DNA of 10,964 bases. Source: an uncultured Clostridia bacterium (GTDB taxonomy: Bacteria; Bacillota; Clostridia; Christensenellales; Aristaeellaceae). Location: NCBI GenBank assembly GCA_946410395.1, contig CAMKAE010000056.1:1-10964 (forward strand), written 5' to 3'. The stretch's first letter is position 1. Every line of letters begins with the position of its first letter. The notes under the pieces are model-generated. The model was not told the DNA's origin. It made no database searches and worked only from the letters and a program-made list of their open reading frames with translations. The position numbers were made by a program, and so were the translations under genes. Positions 1 to 7,378 of the stretch are shown in pieces.

Positions 1-6
1 TTGAGA

Positions 7-38
7 ACAGCCCTGCCGGTTCACCCCGGCAGGGCTGT
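7..38 (-). terminator. Possible ileS transcription terminator hairpin
   Basis: A perfect 13-bp inverted repeat (7–19 with 26–38, loop of six bases) starts 12 nt past the ileS stop codon. Read on the minus strand it is followed only by TCTCAA, so the U-tract is poor, and the window ends there. It could be an intrinsic terminator with a weak U-run or a 3'-end-stabilising hairpin. The plus-strand side has no T-run either. Confidence 0.55.
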
Positions 39-49
39 CTGCAGCAAAA

Positions 50-3000
50 TCAGGCTTTGGCCACCCGGACCGCCAGCGTGGCTGCCTCGCCGTTAATGCT
101 CCAGTCGGCGCTGACAAAGCTGTCGTCGGCGGGCTCGCGCGTCAGGGTCAGGGCCAGGGTGCCCTTCATGATCATGTCGCGGCCGGCTTCGACGGCGTCT
201 GCCAGCTTGTCGGCGCAGGTGTAGCGCACGTCGATGCGGTCGGTGACCTCAAAGCCGGCGTCCTTGCGCATGTTTTGCAGCTTGCTGATGACCTCGCGGG
301 CATAGCCCTCGTTGATCAGCTCGTCGGTGAGGTTGGTGTCCAGCACCACGGTGACGCCCTTGTCCTCCTGGGCGACGAAGCCGGGCTTCTGGGCGGGCTC
401 GGTGAGCACGTCGGCTTCGCTCAGTTCCACCGGGGTGTCCTGCACGGTGAAGGACACGGTCTCGCCGCGGGCGAAGGCGTCCACCACGTCGTTGCCGTCC
501 AGCTCCGTCAGCTTCTGCCGGATGGCCCCGAGGAGCTTGCCGTACTTCGGACCCAGGGTCCGCATCTGGGGCTTGAGGGTGTAGGTGGTGAAGGCCCGCG
601 CGTCATCCACGAAGCGCACTTCCTTCACATTCAGCTCGTCCTCGCACAGGGACTGGAAGGCCTCGCCGAAGCGCGCACCCTTCACGTACAGCACGCTCAG
701 GGGCTGGCGCACCTTCAGGTTGGCCAGGGCGCGGCCTGCGCGGCCCAGCTGCACGGCCTCCAGCAGGGCGGCCATCTGCTCCTCCAGATCCGGGTCGATG
801 GCGCTCTCGTCCGCCGCGGGGAACGCGCAGAAGTGTACGGATTCCTCCGCGCCGGGCAGCTTGCCCACGGCCAGGTTCTGCCAGATCTCCTCCGCCATGA
901 AGGGGATGAAGGGCGCGCAGACTTTCGCCAGGGTCAGCAGCACATGGTACAGGGTGGCGAAGGCGGCTTCCTTGTCGCCGGCCATGCCCTTGCCCCAGAA
1001 GCGCTCGCGGCTGCGGCGCACGTACCAGTTGCTCAGGTCGTCCACGAAGGCCTCGATGGCCGCGGCGGGCTCGGTTACGCGGTAGGCGGCCAGGTCCTCG
1101 TCCACCTTCTTCACCAGCGAGTTCAGCCGGGAGAGGATCCAGCGGTCCATCAGGGAGAGCTCCGTCTTGTCCAGCGGGTGGGCCGCCGGGTCGAAGCCGT
1201 CGATCTCCGCGTACATGGCAAAGAAGGCGTACACGTTCTGGAGGGTCGCCAGGAAGCGCATGGGGCCTTCCATCACGCCCTTGTCGGAGAAGCGGGTGGG
1301 CAGCCAGGGCGCGGAGGTGGCGTAGAAATACCAGCGCAGGGCGTCGGCGCCGTACTTGTCCAGGGCGTCGAAGGGATCGACCACGTTGCCCAGGTGCTTG
1401 GACATCTTCTTGCCCTCGGCGTCCTGGACATGGCCCATGACGATGCAGTTCTCAAACGGCGCGCGGTCGAAGAGCAGGGTGGAGATGGCCTCCAGGGTGT
1501 AGAACCAGCCGCGGGTCTGGTCGACGGCCTCGGAGATGAACTGGGCCGGATAGTTGGCCTCGAAGATCTCCTTGTTCTCAAAGGGATAGTGCCACTGGGC
1601 GAAGGGCATGGAGCCGGAGTCGTACCAGCAGTCGATGACCTCCTTCACCCGGTGCATGGCCTTGCCGCACTCGGGGCAGGTGATCTCCACGGCGTCGATG
1701 TAGGGGCGGTGGAGCTCGATGTCGGGGCCGGGATCGGTGATCGCCATCTCCCGGAGCTCCTTGATCGAGCCGATCACGTGCAGGTGGCCCTCCGGGCAGC
1801 GCCACACGGGCAGGGGCGTGCCCCAGTAGCGCTCGCGGGAGAGGCCCCAGTCGATCACGTTCTCCAGGAAGTTGCCCATGCGGCCTTCCTTGATGTTCTC
1901 CGGCAGCCAGTTGACGGTGCGGTTGTTGCGCACCAGGTTGTCCCGCAGGGCGGTCATCCGGATGAACCAGGTCGGCCGGGCGTAGTAGAGCAGCGGCGTG
2001 TCACAGCGCCAGCAGAAGGGGTAGTCGTGGGCGAAGGGCACCGCGGCAAAGAGCAGGCCGCGCGCCTTCAGGTCCTCCAGGATCAGCTTGTCCGCGTCCT
2101 TGACGAACACGCCGGGCCAGTCGGTCTCCTTGGTCATGCAGCCCTTGGTGTCCACCAGGCAGACGAAGGGCAGGCCCCTCTCGCGGCAGACGCGGTTGTC
2201 GTCCTCGCCGAAGGCCGGGGCGATGTGCACGATGCCGGAGCCGTCGGTCATGGTGACGTAGTTGTCCGCCACCACCTGCCAGGCGTTGGTGTCCGCCGGC
2301 AGCAGAGCGGGCTGGAAGTGGAACAGGGGCTCGTATTTCATCCCCACCAGGTCGCTGCCGGGCATTTCCGCCAGGATCTGCGCGGGCTTGTCGCCGAAGA
2401 CCGCCGGGATCAGCGCCTTGGCCATGATCCAAGTGTCGCCCTCGCAGACGAACTTCGCGTAGGTGTCGGTGGGGTTCACGCACAGGGCCAGGTTGGAGGG
2501 CAGGGTCCAGGGCGTGGTGGTCCAGGCCAGCAGCCAGGTATTCTCCTCGCCCTTGACCTTGAAGCGCACGAAGGCGGAAGTCTCCTTGACGTTCTTGTAG
2601 CCCTGGGCCACCTCGTGGGAGGAGAGGGCGGTGCCGCAGCGGGGGCAGTAGGGCACGATCTTGTGGCCCTCATAGAGCAGGCCTTTCTCCCAGATCTGCT
2701 TCAGGCTCCACCACTCGGACTCGATGTAGGGGTTCTGGTAGGTGATGTAGGGGTGCTCCATGTCCACCCAGTAGCCCACCTGGTCGGACATCTTCTCCCA
2801 CTCGTGCAGGTACTTCCACACGCTCTCCTTGCACTTGCCGATGAAGGGCTCGATGCCGTATTCCTCGATCTGCTCCTTGCCATCCAGGCCCAGGAGCTTC
2901 TCCACCTCCAGCTCCACCGGCAGGCCGTGGGTGTCCCAGCCGGCCTTGCGGGTGACGGAGTAGCCCTTCATGGTGCGGTAGCGGGGGAAGAGGTCCTTGA

Positions 3001-3190
3001 TGACCCGGGTCTCGATGTGGCCGATGTGGGGCTTGCCGTTGGCGGTGGGCGGCCCGTCGTAGAAGGTCCAGGTGGGCTGGCCGTCCCGCAGGCGGAAGGA
3101 CTTGCGGACGATGTCCTTCTCCTTCCATAGCCGGATGACGTCCTGCTCCCGCTGGGCGAACTTCATGTCGGTGGATACTTTCTGGTACAT
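50..3190 (-). CDS. ileS: Isoleucyl-tRNA synthetase, type 2 (IleRS2-like)
   Basis: Charges tRNA-Ile with isoleucine in the cytoplasm, with an editing domain that removes mischarged valine. The 1046-residue protein shows the class I signature PHIGH at 54–58, the CP1 editing segment with WTTTPWTLP at 223–231, zinc-ligand-like pairs CPRC (182–185), CWRC (393–396) and CPEC (505–508), DQTRGW at 557–562, and the second class I signature as KMSKH at 595–599, where the last residue is His rather than the usual Ser. The length and the absence of a C-terminal cysteine zinc knuckle fit the eukaryote-like IleRS2 clade rather than the shorter IleRS1. The ATG is preceded by AAGGAGG at 3198–3204 with a 7-nt spacer. 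Expression is predicted to be controlled by the T-box leader directly upstream. IleRS2 enzymes are known as a clade for reduced mupirocin sensitivity; that is not shown here. Confidence 0.97.
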   Translation of the reverse strand: MYQKVSTDMKFAQREQDVIRLWKEKDIVRKSFRLRDGQPTWTFYDGPPTANGKPHIGHIETRVIKDLFPRYRTMKGYSVTRKAGWDTHGLPVELEVEKLLGLDGKEQIEEYGIEPFIGKCKESVWKYLHEWEKMSDQVGYWVDMEHPYITYQNPYIESEWWSLKQIWEKGLLYEGHKIVPYCPRCGTALSSHEVAQGYKNVKETSAFVRFKVKGEENTWLLAWTTTPWTLPSNLALCVNPTDTYAKFVCEGDTWIMAKALIPAVFGDKPAQILAEMPGSDLVGMKYEPLFHFQPALLPADTNAWQVVADNYVTMTDGSGIVHIAPAFGEDDNRVCRERGLPFVCLVDTKGCMTKETDWPGVFVKDADKLILEDLKARGLLFAAVPFAHDYPFCWRCDTPLLYYARPTWFIRMTALRDNLVRNNRTVNWLPENIKEGRMGNFLENVIDWGLSRERYWGTPLPVWRCPEGHLHVIGSIKELREMAITDPGPDIELHRPYIDAVEITCPECGKAMHRVKEVIDCWYDSGSMPFAQWHYPFENKEIFEANYPAQFISEAVDQTRGWFYTLEAISTLLFDRAPFENCIVMGHVQDAEGKKMSKHLGNVVDPFDALDKYGADALRWYFYATSAPWLPTRFSDKGVMEGPMRFLATLQNVYAFFAMYAEIDGFDPAAHPLDKTELSLMDRWILSRLNSLVKKVDEDLAAYRVTEPAAAIEAFVDDLSNWYVRRSRERFWGKGMAGDKEAAFATLYHVLLTLAKVCAPFIPFMAEEIWQNLAVGKLPGAEESVHFCAFPAADESAIDPDLEEQMAALLEAVQLGRAGRALANLKVRQPLSVLYVKGARFGEAFQSLCEDELNVKEVRFVDDARAFTTYTLKPQMRTLGPKYGKLLGAIRQKLTELDGNDVVDAFARGETVSFTVQDTPVELSEADVLTEPAQKPGFVAQEDKGVTVVLDTNLTDELINEGYAREVISKLQNMRKDAGFEVTDRIDVRYTCADKLADAVEAGRDMIMKGTLALTLTREPADDSFVSADWSINGEAATLAVRVAKA

Positions 3191-3215
3191 GGGATTGCCT
3201 CCTTTGCGTTCGCCG

Positions 3216-3251
3216 GGAAAGAAAACGCCCCGGCATTAATCTGCCGGGACG
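3216..3251 (-). terminator. Regulated intrinsic terminator of the ileS T-box leader
   Basis: On the minus strand a 10-bp GC-rich stem (3242–3251 with 3226–3235, one G–U pair, loop of six bases) is followed by TTTTCTTTCC (3216–3225). It ends 25 nt before the ileS start codon, so termination here would shut off ileS when tRNA-Ile is charged. Confidence 0.93.
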
Positions 3252-3281
3252 GATGTTTGTTCTGCATCCGCGGTACCACCC
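3246..3281 (-). promoter_or_regulatory. T-box antiterminator element
   Basis: On the minus strand GGG (3279–3281) pairs with CCC (3246–3248) and CGGATG (3265–3270) pairs with CATCCG (3250–3255). A G–U pair between 3271 and 3249 leaves the canonical 7-nt bulge UGGUACC. Its 3' side (3246–3251) is also the 5' side of the terminator stem, so the two structures exclude each other, as expected for T-box control. Confidence 0.93.
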
Positions 3282-3515
3282 GCATTGACAGCCGCAGCTG
3301 TCCGCTCTGCGCAGGCCCGATGACCTGCCCGCCCTGTATCGGGAGCGCCCGAACCGCCCTCCTGCGCAGGACAGGGCTTGCTGCCCCTCCGCCGCTTCGG
3401 GCCGTCTCACTCCGGGGTGATCTGCACCGGGCTTCCCCCGCCGGGCTCGCACCGTCCCCGGCTCGCTTTGGGTTCTCCTCCCGCGCCGTCCCCTTCATCG
3501 TGAACGTCAGGTGCT

Positions 3516-3543
3516 ATTATAGCGGTTTTTGGGGAAAATGCAA
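3516..3543 (-). promoter_or_regulatory. Sigma-A-type promoter of ileS
   Basis: A perfect -10 TATAAT (3516–3521) is preceded by a weak -35 TTGCAT (3538–3543) with a 16-bp spacer. It would start transcription near 3508–3511, just outside the base of T-box Stem I (3506). That placement is the best support for it. Confidence 0.85.
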
Positions 3544-3564
3544 GGGGGAAGACATCGGCGGTGG

Positions 3565-3593
3565 TTGAAAAAAGAGAAAGAATGCGCTACAAT
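3565..3593 (+). promoter_or_regulatory. Divergent sigma-A-type promoter for the hexapeptide-protein gene
   Basis: TTGAAA (3565–3570) and TACAAT (3588–3593) are separated by exactly 17 bp, a near-consensus housekeeping promoter. The start would be near 3600, giving a leader of about 206 nt before the hexapeptide gene. It lies back to back with the ileS promoter, with 21 bp between the two -35 boxes. Confidence 0.8.
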
Positions 3594-3646
3594 CGAAACG
3601 GAAGAATGGCAATCGTACGCAAAAGAAGCGGGTGATCATTATCGTC

Positions 3647-3832
3647 ATGGATAAAAACCCCAAGCCGGAAACCATCGGGAATAAAACCGGAATGCGGGGT
3701 GAACTGGCAGCCTATGCAAACCCGTCGCTGCGCGAGAAGGAGGAAGGCGCGCGGGAGCGCGCCGCTGTGCAGGAGCATGATTGTTCAGAACAAGGAGGAC
3801 ATGACCATGGACTACATCAAGGACCTTTATGA
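3647..3832 (+). CDS. Possible small protein with a YANP motif, in the leader of the next gene
   Basis: A 61-residue ORF beginning MDKNPKPETIG. It lies between the promoter at 3565–3593 and the hexapeptide gene and overlaps the latter's start by 26 nt. Residues from about 21 read MRGELAAYANPSLREKEEG. This resembles, from memory, small Clostridia proteins with a pattern like GxLxxYANPxLxxxExxAwxxAvxEK, sometimes seen next to toxin genes; I cannot confirm that. GGGTGATC at 3630–3637 could act as an extended Shine–Dalgarno, 9 nt before the ATG, but it lacks the AGGAGG core. The last ~18 residues run through the next gene's ribosome binding site and start, and the W/Y residues expected in the family tail are missing, so it may be a decayed gene whose stop was lost. 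A GTG at 3632 is an in-frame alternative start. Confidence 0.35.
   Translation: MDKNPKPETIGNKTGMRGELAAYANPSLREKEEGARERAAVQEHDCSEQGGHDHGLHQGPL
3746..3763 (+). repeat. GC-only perfect hairpin in the leader
   Basis: GGCGCGC (3746–3752) and GCGCGCC (3757–3763) form a 7-bp perfect stem with a GGGA loop, 43 nt before the hexapeptide start codon and inside the small ORF. No T-run follows, so it is not an intrinsic terminator. It could be chance in GC-rich DNA or could affect mRNA structure. Confidence 0.4.
3792..3798 (+). promoter_or_regulatory. Ribosome binding site AAGGAGG that sets the start of the hexapeptide gene
   Basis: AAGGAGG sits 8 nt before the ATG at 3807 but only 2 nt before the in-frame ATG at 3801. 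The 3807 start (MDYIKDL) is therefore preferred over MTMDYIKDL and over the much longer in-frame extension starting at 3699. Confidence 0.85.
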
Positions 3833-4556
3833 CCTGGAGCAAACGCTGGCCAAGGATTGGCTGGCGGGATTCCGGTATCCCTGGGAGGCCCTGAGCCGCC
3901 TGGGGGACTTTATCGTCAAGCTGGGCGAATCCCTGCCCAAGGAGGAGTACCGGGAGGCCGCGCCCCGGGTGTGGGTGCACGCCACGGCGGAGATCTCACC
4001 CTCGGCGGAGCTCAAGGCGCCCTGCGTCATCGGACGCTTTGCGGAGGTGCGCACCGGCGCGCTGATCGCGGGCAACGTGCTGGTCGGCGAGGGCTGTGTG
4101 GTTGGCGCCGCCTGCCAGCTGGAGAACAGCATTCTTTTCAGCGGCGTGCAGCTGCAGCACAGCAACTTTGTGGCGGACAGCATCCTCGGCACGCGCTGCT
4201 TCCTGCGTTCGGGGGCCTCGGTCTCCACGGTGCTGGGGGAGCGGCAGGTGTCGATTCACGACCCCGCCGGGGACATCGAGACCGGCCTGCGCAAGGTCGG
4301 CGCCTTCCTGGGTGACTTCGCGGTGGTGGGCTGCAACAGCGTGCTGCGCCCCGGCGTGGTGGTCGGCCGCAACGGCCGGGTCAAGCACCTGATGGCGGCG
4401 TCTGGGGTGATCCCGGGCCGCGAAAAGCCGGCGCCCGCGGCGGAGAAACCCGCAGAGCCGGAAAAGCCCGCGCCCGAGGAAAAGGCCGCGGAGCCTGAAA
4501 AAGAAGAAAACCCCGCCGAAGGGGCGGAGAAGAAAGGCGTGAGCCTGAGCAAGTGA
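3807..4556 (+). CDS. Left-handed beta-helix (hexapeptide-repeat) protein, GlmU C-terminal-like, with a Pro/Glu/Lys/Ala tail
   Basis: A 249-residue cytoplasmic protein with no signal peptide. Residues 1–50 form a helical lead-in (YDLEQTLAKDWLAGFRYPWEAL...). About 56–200 carry hexapeptide-type turns (VWVHATAEIS, APCVIG, GALIAGNVLVGEGCVVGAACQLENS, GDFAVVGCNSVLRPGVVVGRN). This matches the Clostridia family often named UDP-N-acetylglucosamine pyrophosphorylase-related, which has the acyltransferase-like fold of GlmU but no N-terminal nucleotidyltransferase domain. Substrate and activity are not determined by the sequence; sugar-nucleotide acyltransfer is only a guess. Residues 206–249 are an added low-complexity tail rich in P, E, K and A, absent from family members as I recall them. 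The gene has its own promoter, diverges from ileS and converges on mutY with 19 bp between stop codons. Its tail-coding DNA doubles as the mutY-side terminator. Confidence 0.9.
   Translation: MDYIKDLYDLEQTLAKDWLAGFRYPWEALSRLGDFIVKLGESLPKEEYREAAPRVWVHATAEISPSAELKAPCVIGRFAEVRTGALIAGNVLVGEGCVVGAACQLENSILFSGVQLQHSNFVADSILGTRCFLRSGASVSTVLGERQVSIHDPAGDIETGLRKVGAFLGDFAVVGCNSVLRPGVVVGRNGRVKHLMAASGVIPGREKPAPAAEKPAEPEKPAPEEKAAEPEKEENPAEGAEKKGVSLSK
4498..4529 (-). terminator. Intrinsic terminator of the nadE–mutY gene cluster, inside the convergent gene
   Basis: On the minus strand CTCCGCC (4523–4529) pairs with GGCGGGG (4511–4517) as a 7-bp stem with one G–U pair and loop CCTTC, followed by TTTTCTTCTTTTT (4498–4510). 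It starts 47 nt after the mutY stop. On the plus strand the same bases encode the Lys/Glu-rich tail of the hexapeptide protein, and the orientation (A-run first) means it would not terminate that gene. Confidence 0.8.
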
Positions 4557-4575
4557 CGGCGGGGCAGACGCGGGG

Positions 4576-5607
4576 TCACCCGAAGGCCCTCTCCCGCGCC
4601 GCTTTCATGGCCGTGGGCAGGGCCAGGGCGTCCAGCTCCGCCTCCGTCACGAAGCGCCAGGGGCTTCCGGCTTCGGCGCCGGGAGCGGTTTCCATCTGCC
4701 AGAGATGCATCTCCCAGATCTGATGCGTGAACACATGCCGGGCAGCACCGCAGTCCGCGATCCGGACGCAGTCCAGCCCGGTTTTTTCCTTTGCGGCCGC
4801 GCGGATCTCCGAGGGCGCTGCAAAACCCTCCGCCATGGGGAAGACCCACAGCCCCCGGAGCATGTTCTCGGTGCGCCGGCGCACCAGCACCCGGTCCCCG
4901 CTGCGGATCAGCAGCACGTCCCAGCACAGGACCCGGGGCTTTTTGGCTTTCGGGAGCACGGGCAGCTCCGCCGCGATGTCCAGCAGGCGGGCGGCGCATC
5001 CCGCGGCCAGCGGGCAGGCGCCGCAGTCGGGGGTGCCGGGCACGCACACCGTGGCACCCAGGTCCATCAGGGCCTGGTTGAAGTCCCCGGGACGGTCGTC
5101 GGGCATCAGGGCCTCGGTCCGGGCGGCAATCTCCCGCTTCACGGCGGGCAGGGCCGCGTTCTCCCGCAGGCCGGTGAAGCGGCTGATCACCCGGATCACG
5201 TTGCCGTCCACGGCCGCGGCCTTCTGCCCGAGGGCGATGCTGGCGATGGCCCCGGCGGTGTAGTCGCCGATGCCCTCAATGCGCCGCAGCGCCTCCGGGG
5301 TCCGGGGCAGAACGCCGCCGTATTCCGCGGCCACCCGCTGCGCGCCCCGGTGCAGGTTGCGGGCGCGGCTGTAGTAGCCCAGCCCCTCCCAGTGCTTGAG
5401 CACGTCGTCGAGGGGTGCGGCGGCCAGGGCTTCCACGGTGGGATAATCCGCCATGAAGCGCTGAAAATAAGGGATCACGGTCTCCGCCCGGGTCTGCTGG
5501 AGCATGATCTCGCTGACCCAGGTGGCGTAGGGGTTCCCGATGTCCCGCCAGGGGAGTTCCCGGCGGTGGCTGTCATACCAGGCCAGCAGGGCCTCCGCGG
5601 GCGTCAT
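4576..5607 (-). CDS. mutY: A/G-specific adenine DNA glycosylase MutY
   Basis: Removes adenine mispaired with 8-oxoguanine or G during base-excision repair. The 343-residue protein has the HhH-GPD fold: catalytic Glu33 in SEIMLQQTR, the helix-hairpin-helix IEGIGDYTAGAI at 110–121, and catalytic Asp134 in VDGNVIRV. The 4Fe-4S ligands Cys188, 195, 198 and 204 keep the exact C-X6-C-X2-C-X5-C spacing. Residues from about 227 form the NUDIX-like 8-oxoG recognition domain, with FTH at 293–295 in place of the E. coli FSH motif. The length is normal and all key residues are present. The ATG overlaps the stop of the upstream PLP enzyme as ATGA, with a modest AGAAGG (5615–5620) 7 nt away, so translation is probably coupled. 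It is the last gene of the cluster. Confidence 0.97.
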   Translation of the reverse strand: MTPAEALLAWYDSHRRELPWRDIGNPYATWVSEIMLQQTRAETVIPYFQRFMADYPTVEALAAAPLDDVLKHWEGLGYYSRARNLHRGAQRVAAEYGGVLPRTPEALRRIEGIGDYTAGAIASIALGQKAAAVDGNVIRVISRFTGLRENAALPAVKREIAARTEALMPDDRPGDFNQALMDLGATVCVPGTPDCGACPLAAGCAARLLDIAAELPVLPKAKKPRVLCWDVLLIRSGDRVLVRRRTENMLRGLWVFPMAEGFAAPSEIRAAAKEKTGLDCVRIADCGAARHVFTHQIWEMHLWQMETAPGAEAGSPWRFVTEAELDALALPTAMKAARERAFG

Positions 5608-6767
5608 GCCAGAGCCTTCTTCAGCCGCCGGACGGCCTCGCCGATGCTGGCCCGTGGGCAGGCGATGTTGATGCGCAGGAAGCCTTCGCCGGCTTCCTCG
5701 CCGAAGAAGGTGCCGCCGGTGAAGACCACGCCCGCGGCCTCGGTGCGCCTGCCCAGCTCCTCACAGGTGAGCCCGGCAGCGCGCAGGTCCAGCCAGCCCA
5801 GGTAGGTGGCTTCCATCGGGGTCAGCGTGACCTCCGGCAGCTCGGCCCGTAGCTGCGCGGCCAGCTCCGCCCGGTTGCCGTCCAGGTAGGCCATCAGCCC
5901 GTCCAGCCAGGCGTCGCCTTCGTTGAACGCGGCGCGGGAGGCCTCCAGGCCGAAGATGTTCCCGCTGACCACGCCGCCCTCCTCCAGGGCATCCCGGTAA
6001 CGGTTCCGGATCGTGCCGTCCGCGCAGAAGCAGAAGGCCGTCTGCAGGCCCGCCAGGTTGAAGGTCTTGCTGGCGGCGCAGAGGCTGAACACCCGCTCCC
6101 GCTGCAGGGACAGCACCGGCACGAAGCGGCCCGGCGCGTAGACGAAGTCCGCGTGGATCTCATCGCTGACCAGGGGCACGCCGTAGCGGCTCAGCACGTC
6201 GAGCAGGGCTTGAAGCTCCTCCCGGGACCACAGCCGGGACACCGGGTTGTGCGGGCTGCAGAGCATCATCAGCTTCGCGCCTTCGCGGCAGCGGTCCTCC
6301 ACCGCGTTCAGGTCCATGTGATAGCGGCCCTGCGCGTCCCGGGTCAGCGGGGCGTCGGCCAGCCTCCGGCCGGTGACCTCCACGGACATGCGGAAGGGCC
6401 CGTAGACCGGGCTCTGGATGATGACCCCGTCCCCGGGCTTGGTCAGGGCGCGGATGGCGGTCTTGAGTCCCGTGACTACGCAGGGCAGCAGCACCACGTG
6501 CTCCCGGGCGACCTCCAGGCCGTGCCGGCGCAGCCAGAAGCCCCGCACCGCGTCCAGGTCCGCGTCCGTCACCTCGGTGTAGCCCCAGGTCGGGTGCGCG
6601 GCGCGCTGCAGCAGGGCGGCTTGCACCGCGGGCGGGCTCGGGAAGTCCATGTCCGCCACCCACATGGGCAGCGCGTCTTTCCCGGCCCGGCTGCGGCAGC
6701 CGTCCCATTTCTCGCAGGCCGTGCCCACGCGGTACAGCCCGGCGTCAAAGTATTCCCGGTCAAACAT
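5604..6767 (-). CDS. patB: PLP-dependent aminotransferase-fold enzyme, PatB/MalY family (probable cystathionine beta-lyase / C-S lyase)
   Basis: A fold-type I PLP enzyme of 387 residues. Family marks are MWVADMDF at 35–42, SPHNPVSRLW at 171–180 (the cofactor-binding Asn174; the usual Gly after NPV is Ser here), SDEIHADF at 201–208 with Asp202 for the pyridine nitrogen, ASKTFNLAGLQ at 232–242 with Lys234 as the Schiff-base lysine, and Arg365 in FLRINIACP as the substrate carboxylate anchor. PatB/MalY members mostly cleave cystathionine or cysteine conjugates to a thiol, pyruvate and ammonia; whether this one is a C-S lyase or an aminotransferase cannot be decided from sequence. AAGGAGG at 6777–6783 lies 9 nt before the ATG. 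The start overlaps the methyltransferase stop by 8 nt (ATGTTTGA), and the stop overlaps mutY as ATGA. Confidence 0.93.
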   Translation of the reverse strand: MFDREYFDAGLYRVGTACEKWDGCRSRAGKDALPMWVADMDFPSPPAVQAALLQRAAHPTWGYTEVTDADLDAVRGFWLRRHGLEVAREHVVLLPCVVTGLKTAIRALTKPGDGVIIQSPVYGPFRMSVEVTGRRLADAPLTRDAQGRYHMDLNAVEDRCREGAKLMMLCSPHNPVSRLWSREELQALLDVLSRYGVPLVSDEIHADFVYAPGRFVPVLSLQRERVFSLCAASKTFNLAGLQTAFCFCADGTIRNRYRDALEEGGVVSGNIFGLEASRAAFNEGDAWLDGLMAYLDGNRAELAAQLRAELPEVTLTPMEATYLGWLDLRAAGLTCEELGRRTEAAGVVFTGGTFFGEEAGEGFLRINIACPRASIGEAVRRLKKALA

Positions 6768-7374
6768 CTGCCGATGCCTCCTTCGGTTCGGATGCCCGCA
6801 GCACCCAGAATCCGCCTGATTTTTCGAGCTTCTCCACGGTCTGATACAGGGAAGACAGGTACCGGACGGCGCTCTCCGCCCCCTGCTGCTTCCGGATCAC
6901 GATGTACAGCGCGCCGCCGGGGGCCAGGTGCGCCGCCGCGTCGGCGAACATGCGGTAGATCACCTGCTTGCCGGCCCGGATGGGCGGGTTGGTGACCACG
7001 GTGTCGAAGACGCGGCCCGCCAAGGCGCCGAAGCCGTCGCTCTCGAGCACCTCGCAGCCGGCGTTGTTGGCCCGGGCGTTTGCCGCCGCCAGGTCCAGGG
7101 CCCGGCGATTCACGTCCGCCATGGTGACCCGCAGCCCGGGATTTGCGCGGGCCAGCGTGACGCCCACGGCGCCCCAGCCGCAGCCCAGGTCCAGGACCGA
7201 GCCCGTCAGGGGCGGCAGGGTTTCCAGCAAGACCCGCGTGCCCCGGTCCAGCTCCCCTTTGGAGAAGACGCCGGCGTCCGAGGTGAAGCGCAGGTCCAGA
7301 CCGCACACGCGCACGGAAAAGGACTGCGGGGCCGATGCGCTGCCCGGGTCCCGGGTGTAATACTGGTCGTTCAT
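6760..7374 (-). CDS. Class I SAM-dependent methyltransferase, RsmC/YbxB type
   Basis: A 204-residue single-domain methyltransferase. It has an N-terminal lead-in with the family-like segment LRFTSDAGVFSKGELDRGTRVLLE (29–52), SAM-binding motif I VLDLGCGWGAVG at 60–71, an acidic ribose-contact position in MADVNRRAL (85–93), and motif IV NPPIRAGK at 129–136. NPP followed by a basic patch is typical of N2-guanine rRNA methyltransferases such as RsmC. The protein lacks the extra N-terminal pseudo-domain of E. coli RsmC, as B. subtilis YbxB does. A 16S rRNA target is likely given the neighbouring rsuA, but it is inferred. ATG 7374 is preferred over an in-frame TTG at 7392 because GAGGAG at 7382–7387 lies 7 nt upstream of it; the rsuA stop (7379–7381) lies in the same gap. 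Confidence 0.92.
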   Translation of the reverse strand: MNDQYYTRDPGSASAPQSFSVRVCGLDLRFTSDAGVFSKGELDRGTRVLLETLPPLTGSVLDLGCGWGAVGVTLARANPGLRVTMADVNRRALDLAAANARANNAGCEVLESDGFGALAGRVFDTVVTNPPIRAGKQVIYRMFADAAAHLAPGGALYIVIRKQQGAESAVRYLSSLYQTVEKLEKSGGFWVLRASEPKEASADV

Positions 7375-7378
7375 GCTC

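Larger units (their letters stand above)
3216..3509 (-). promoter_or_regulatory. T-box riboswitch leader of ileS (AUC specifier)
   Basis: A tRNA-sensing leader that reads through only when uncharged tRNA-Ile binds. Stem I spans about 3403–3506: the base pairs CGUUCAC (3500–3506) with GUGAGACG (3403–3410), a GAUGA/GGAG K-turn-like internal loop lies above it, and the apical region (3441–3466) has the typical AGCGAGCC...GGUGCGAGCC pattern. The likely specifier is AUC (Ile) at 3419–3421, followed by A. A 6-bp hairpin (3287–3292 with 3297–3302) is placed like Stem III. The T-box motif UGGUACCGCGG follows at 3268–3278, then a terminator. The UGGU bulge would pair with an ACCA acceptor end, that is discriminator A73, which is what tRNA-Ile carries. 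The fold was drawn by hand, not computed. Confidence 0.95.
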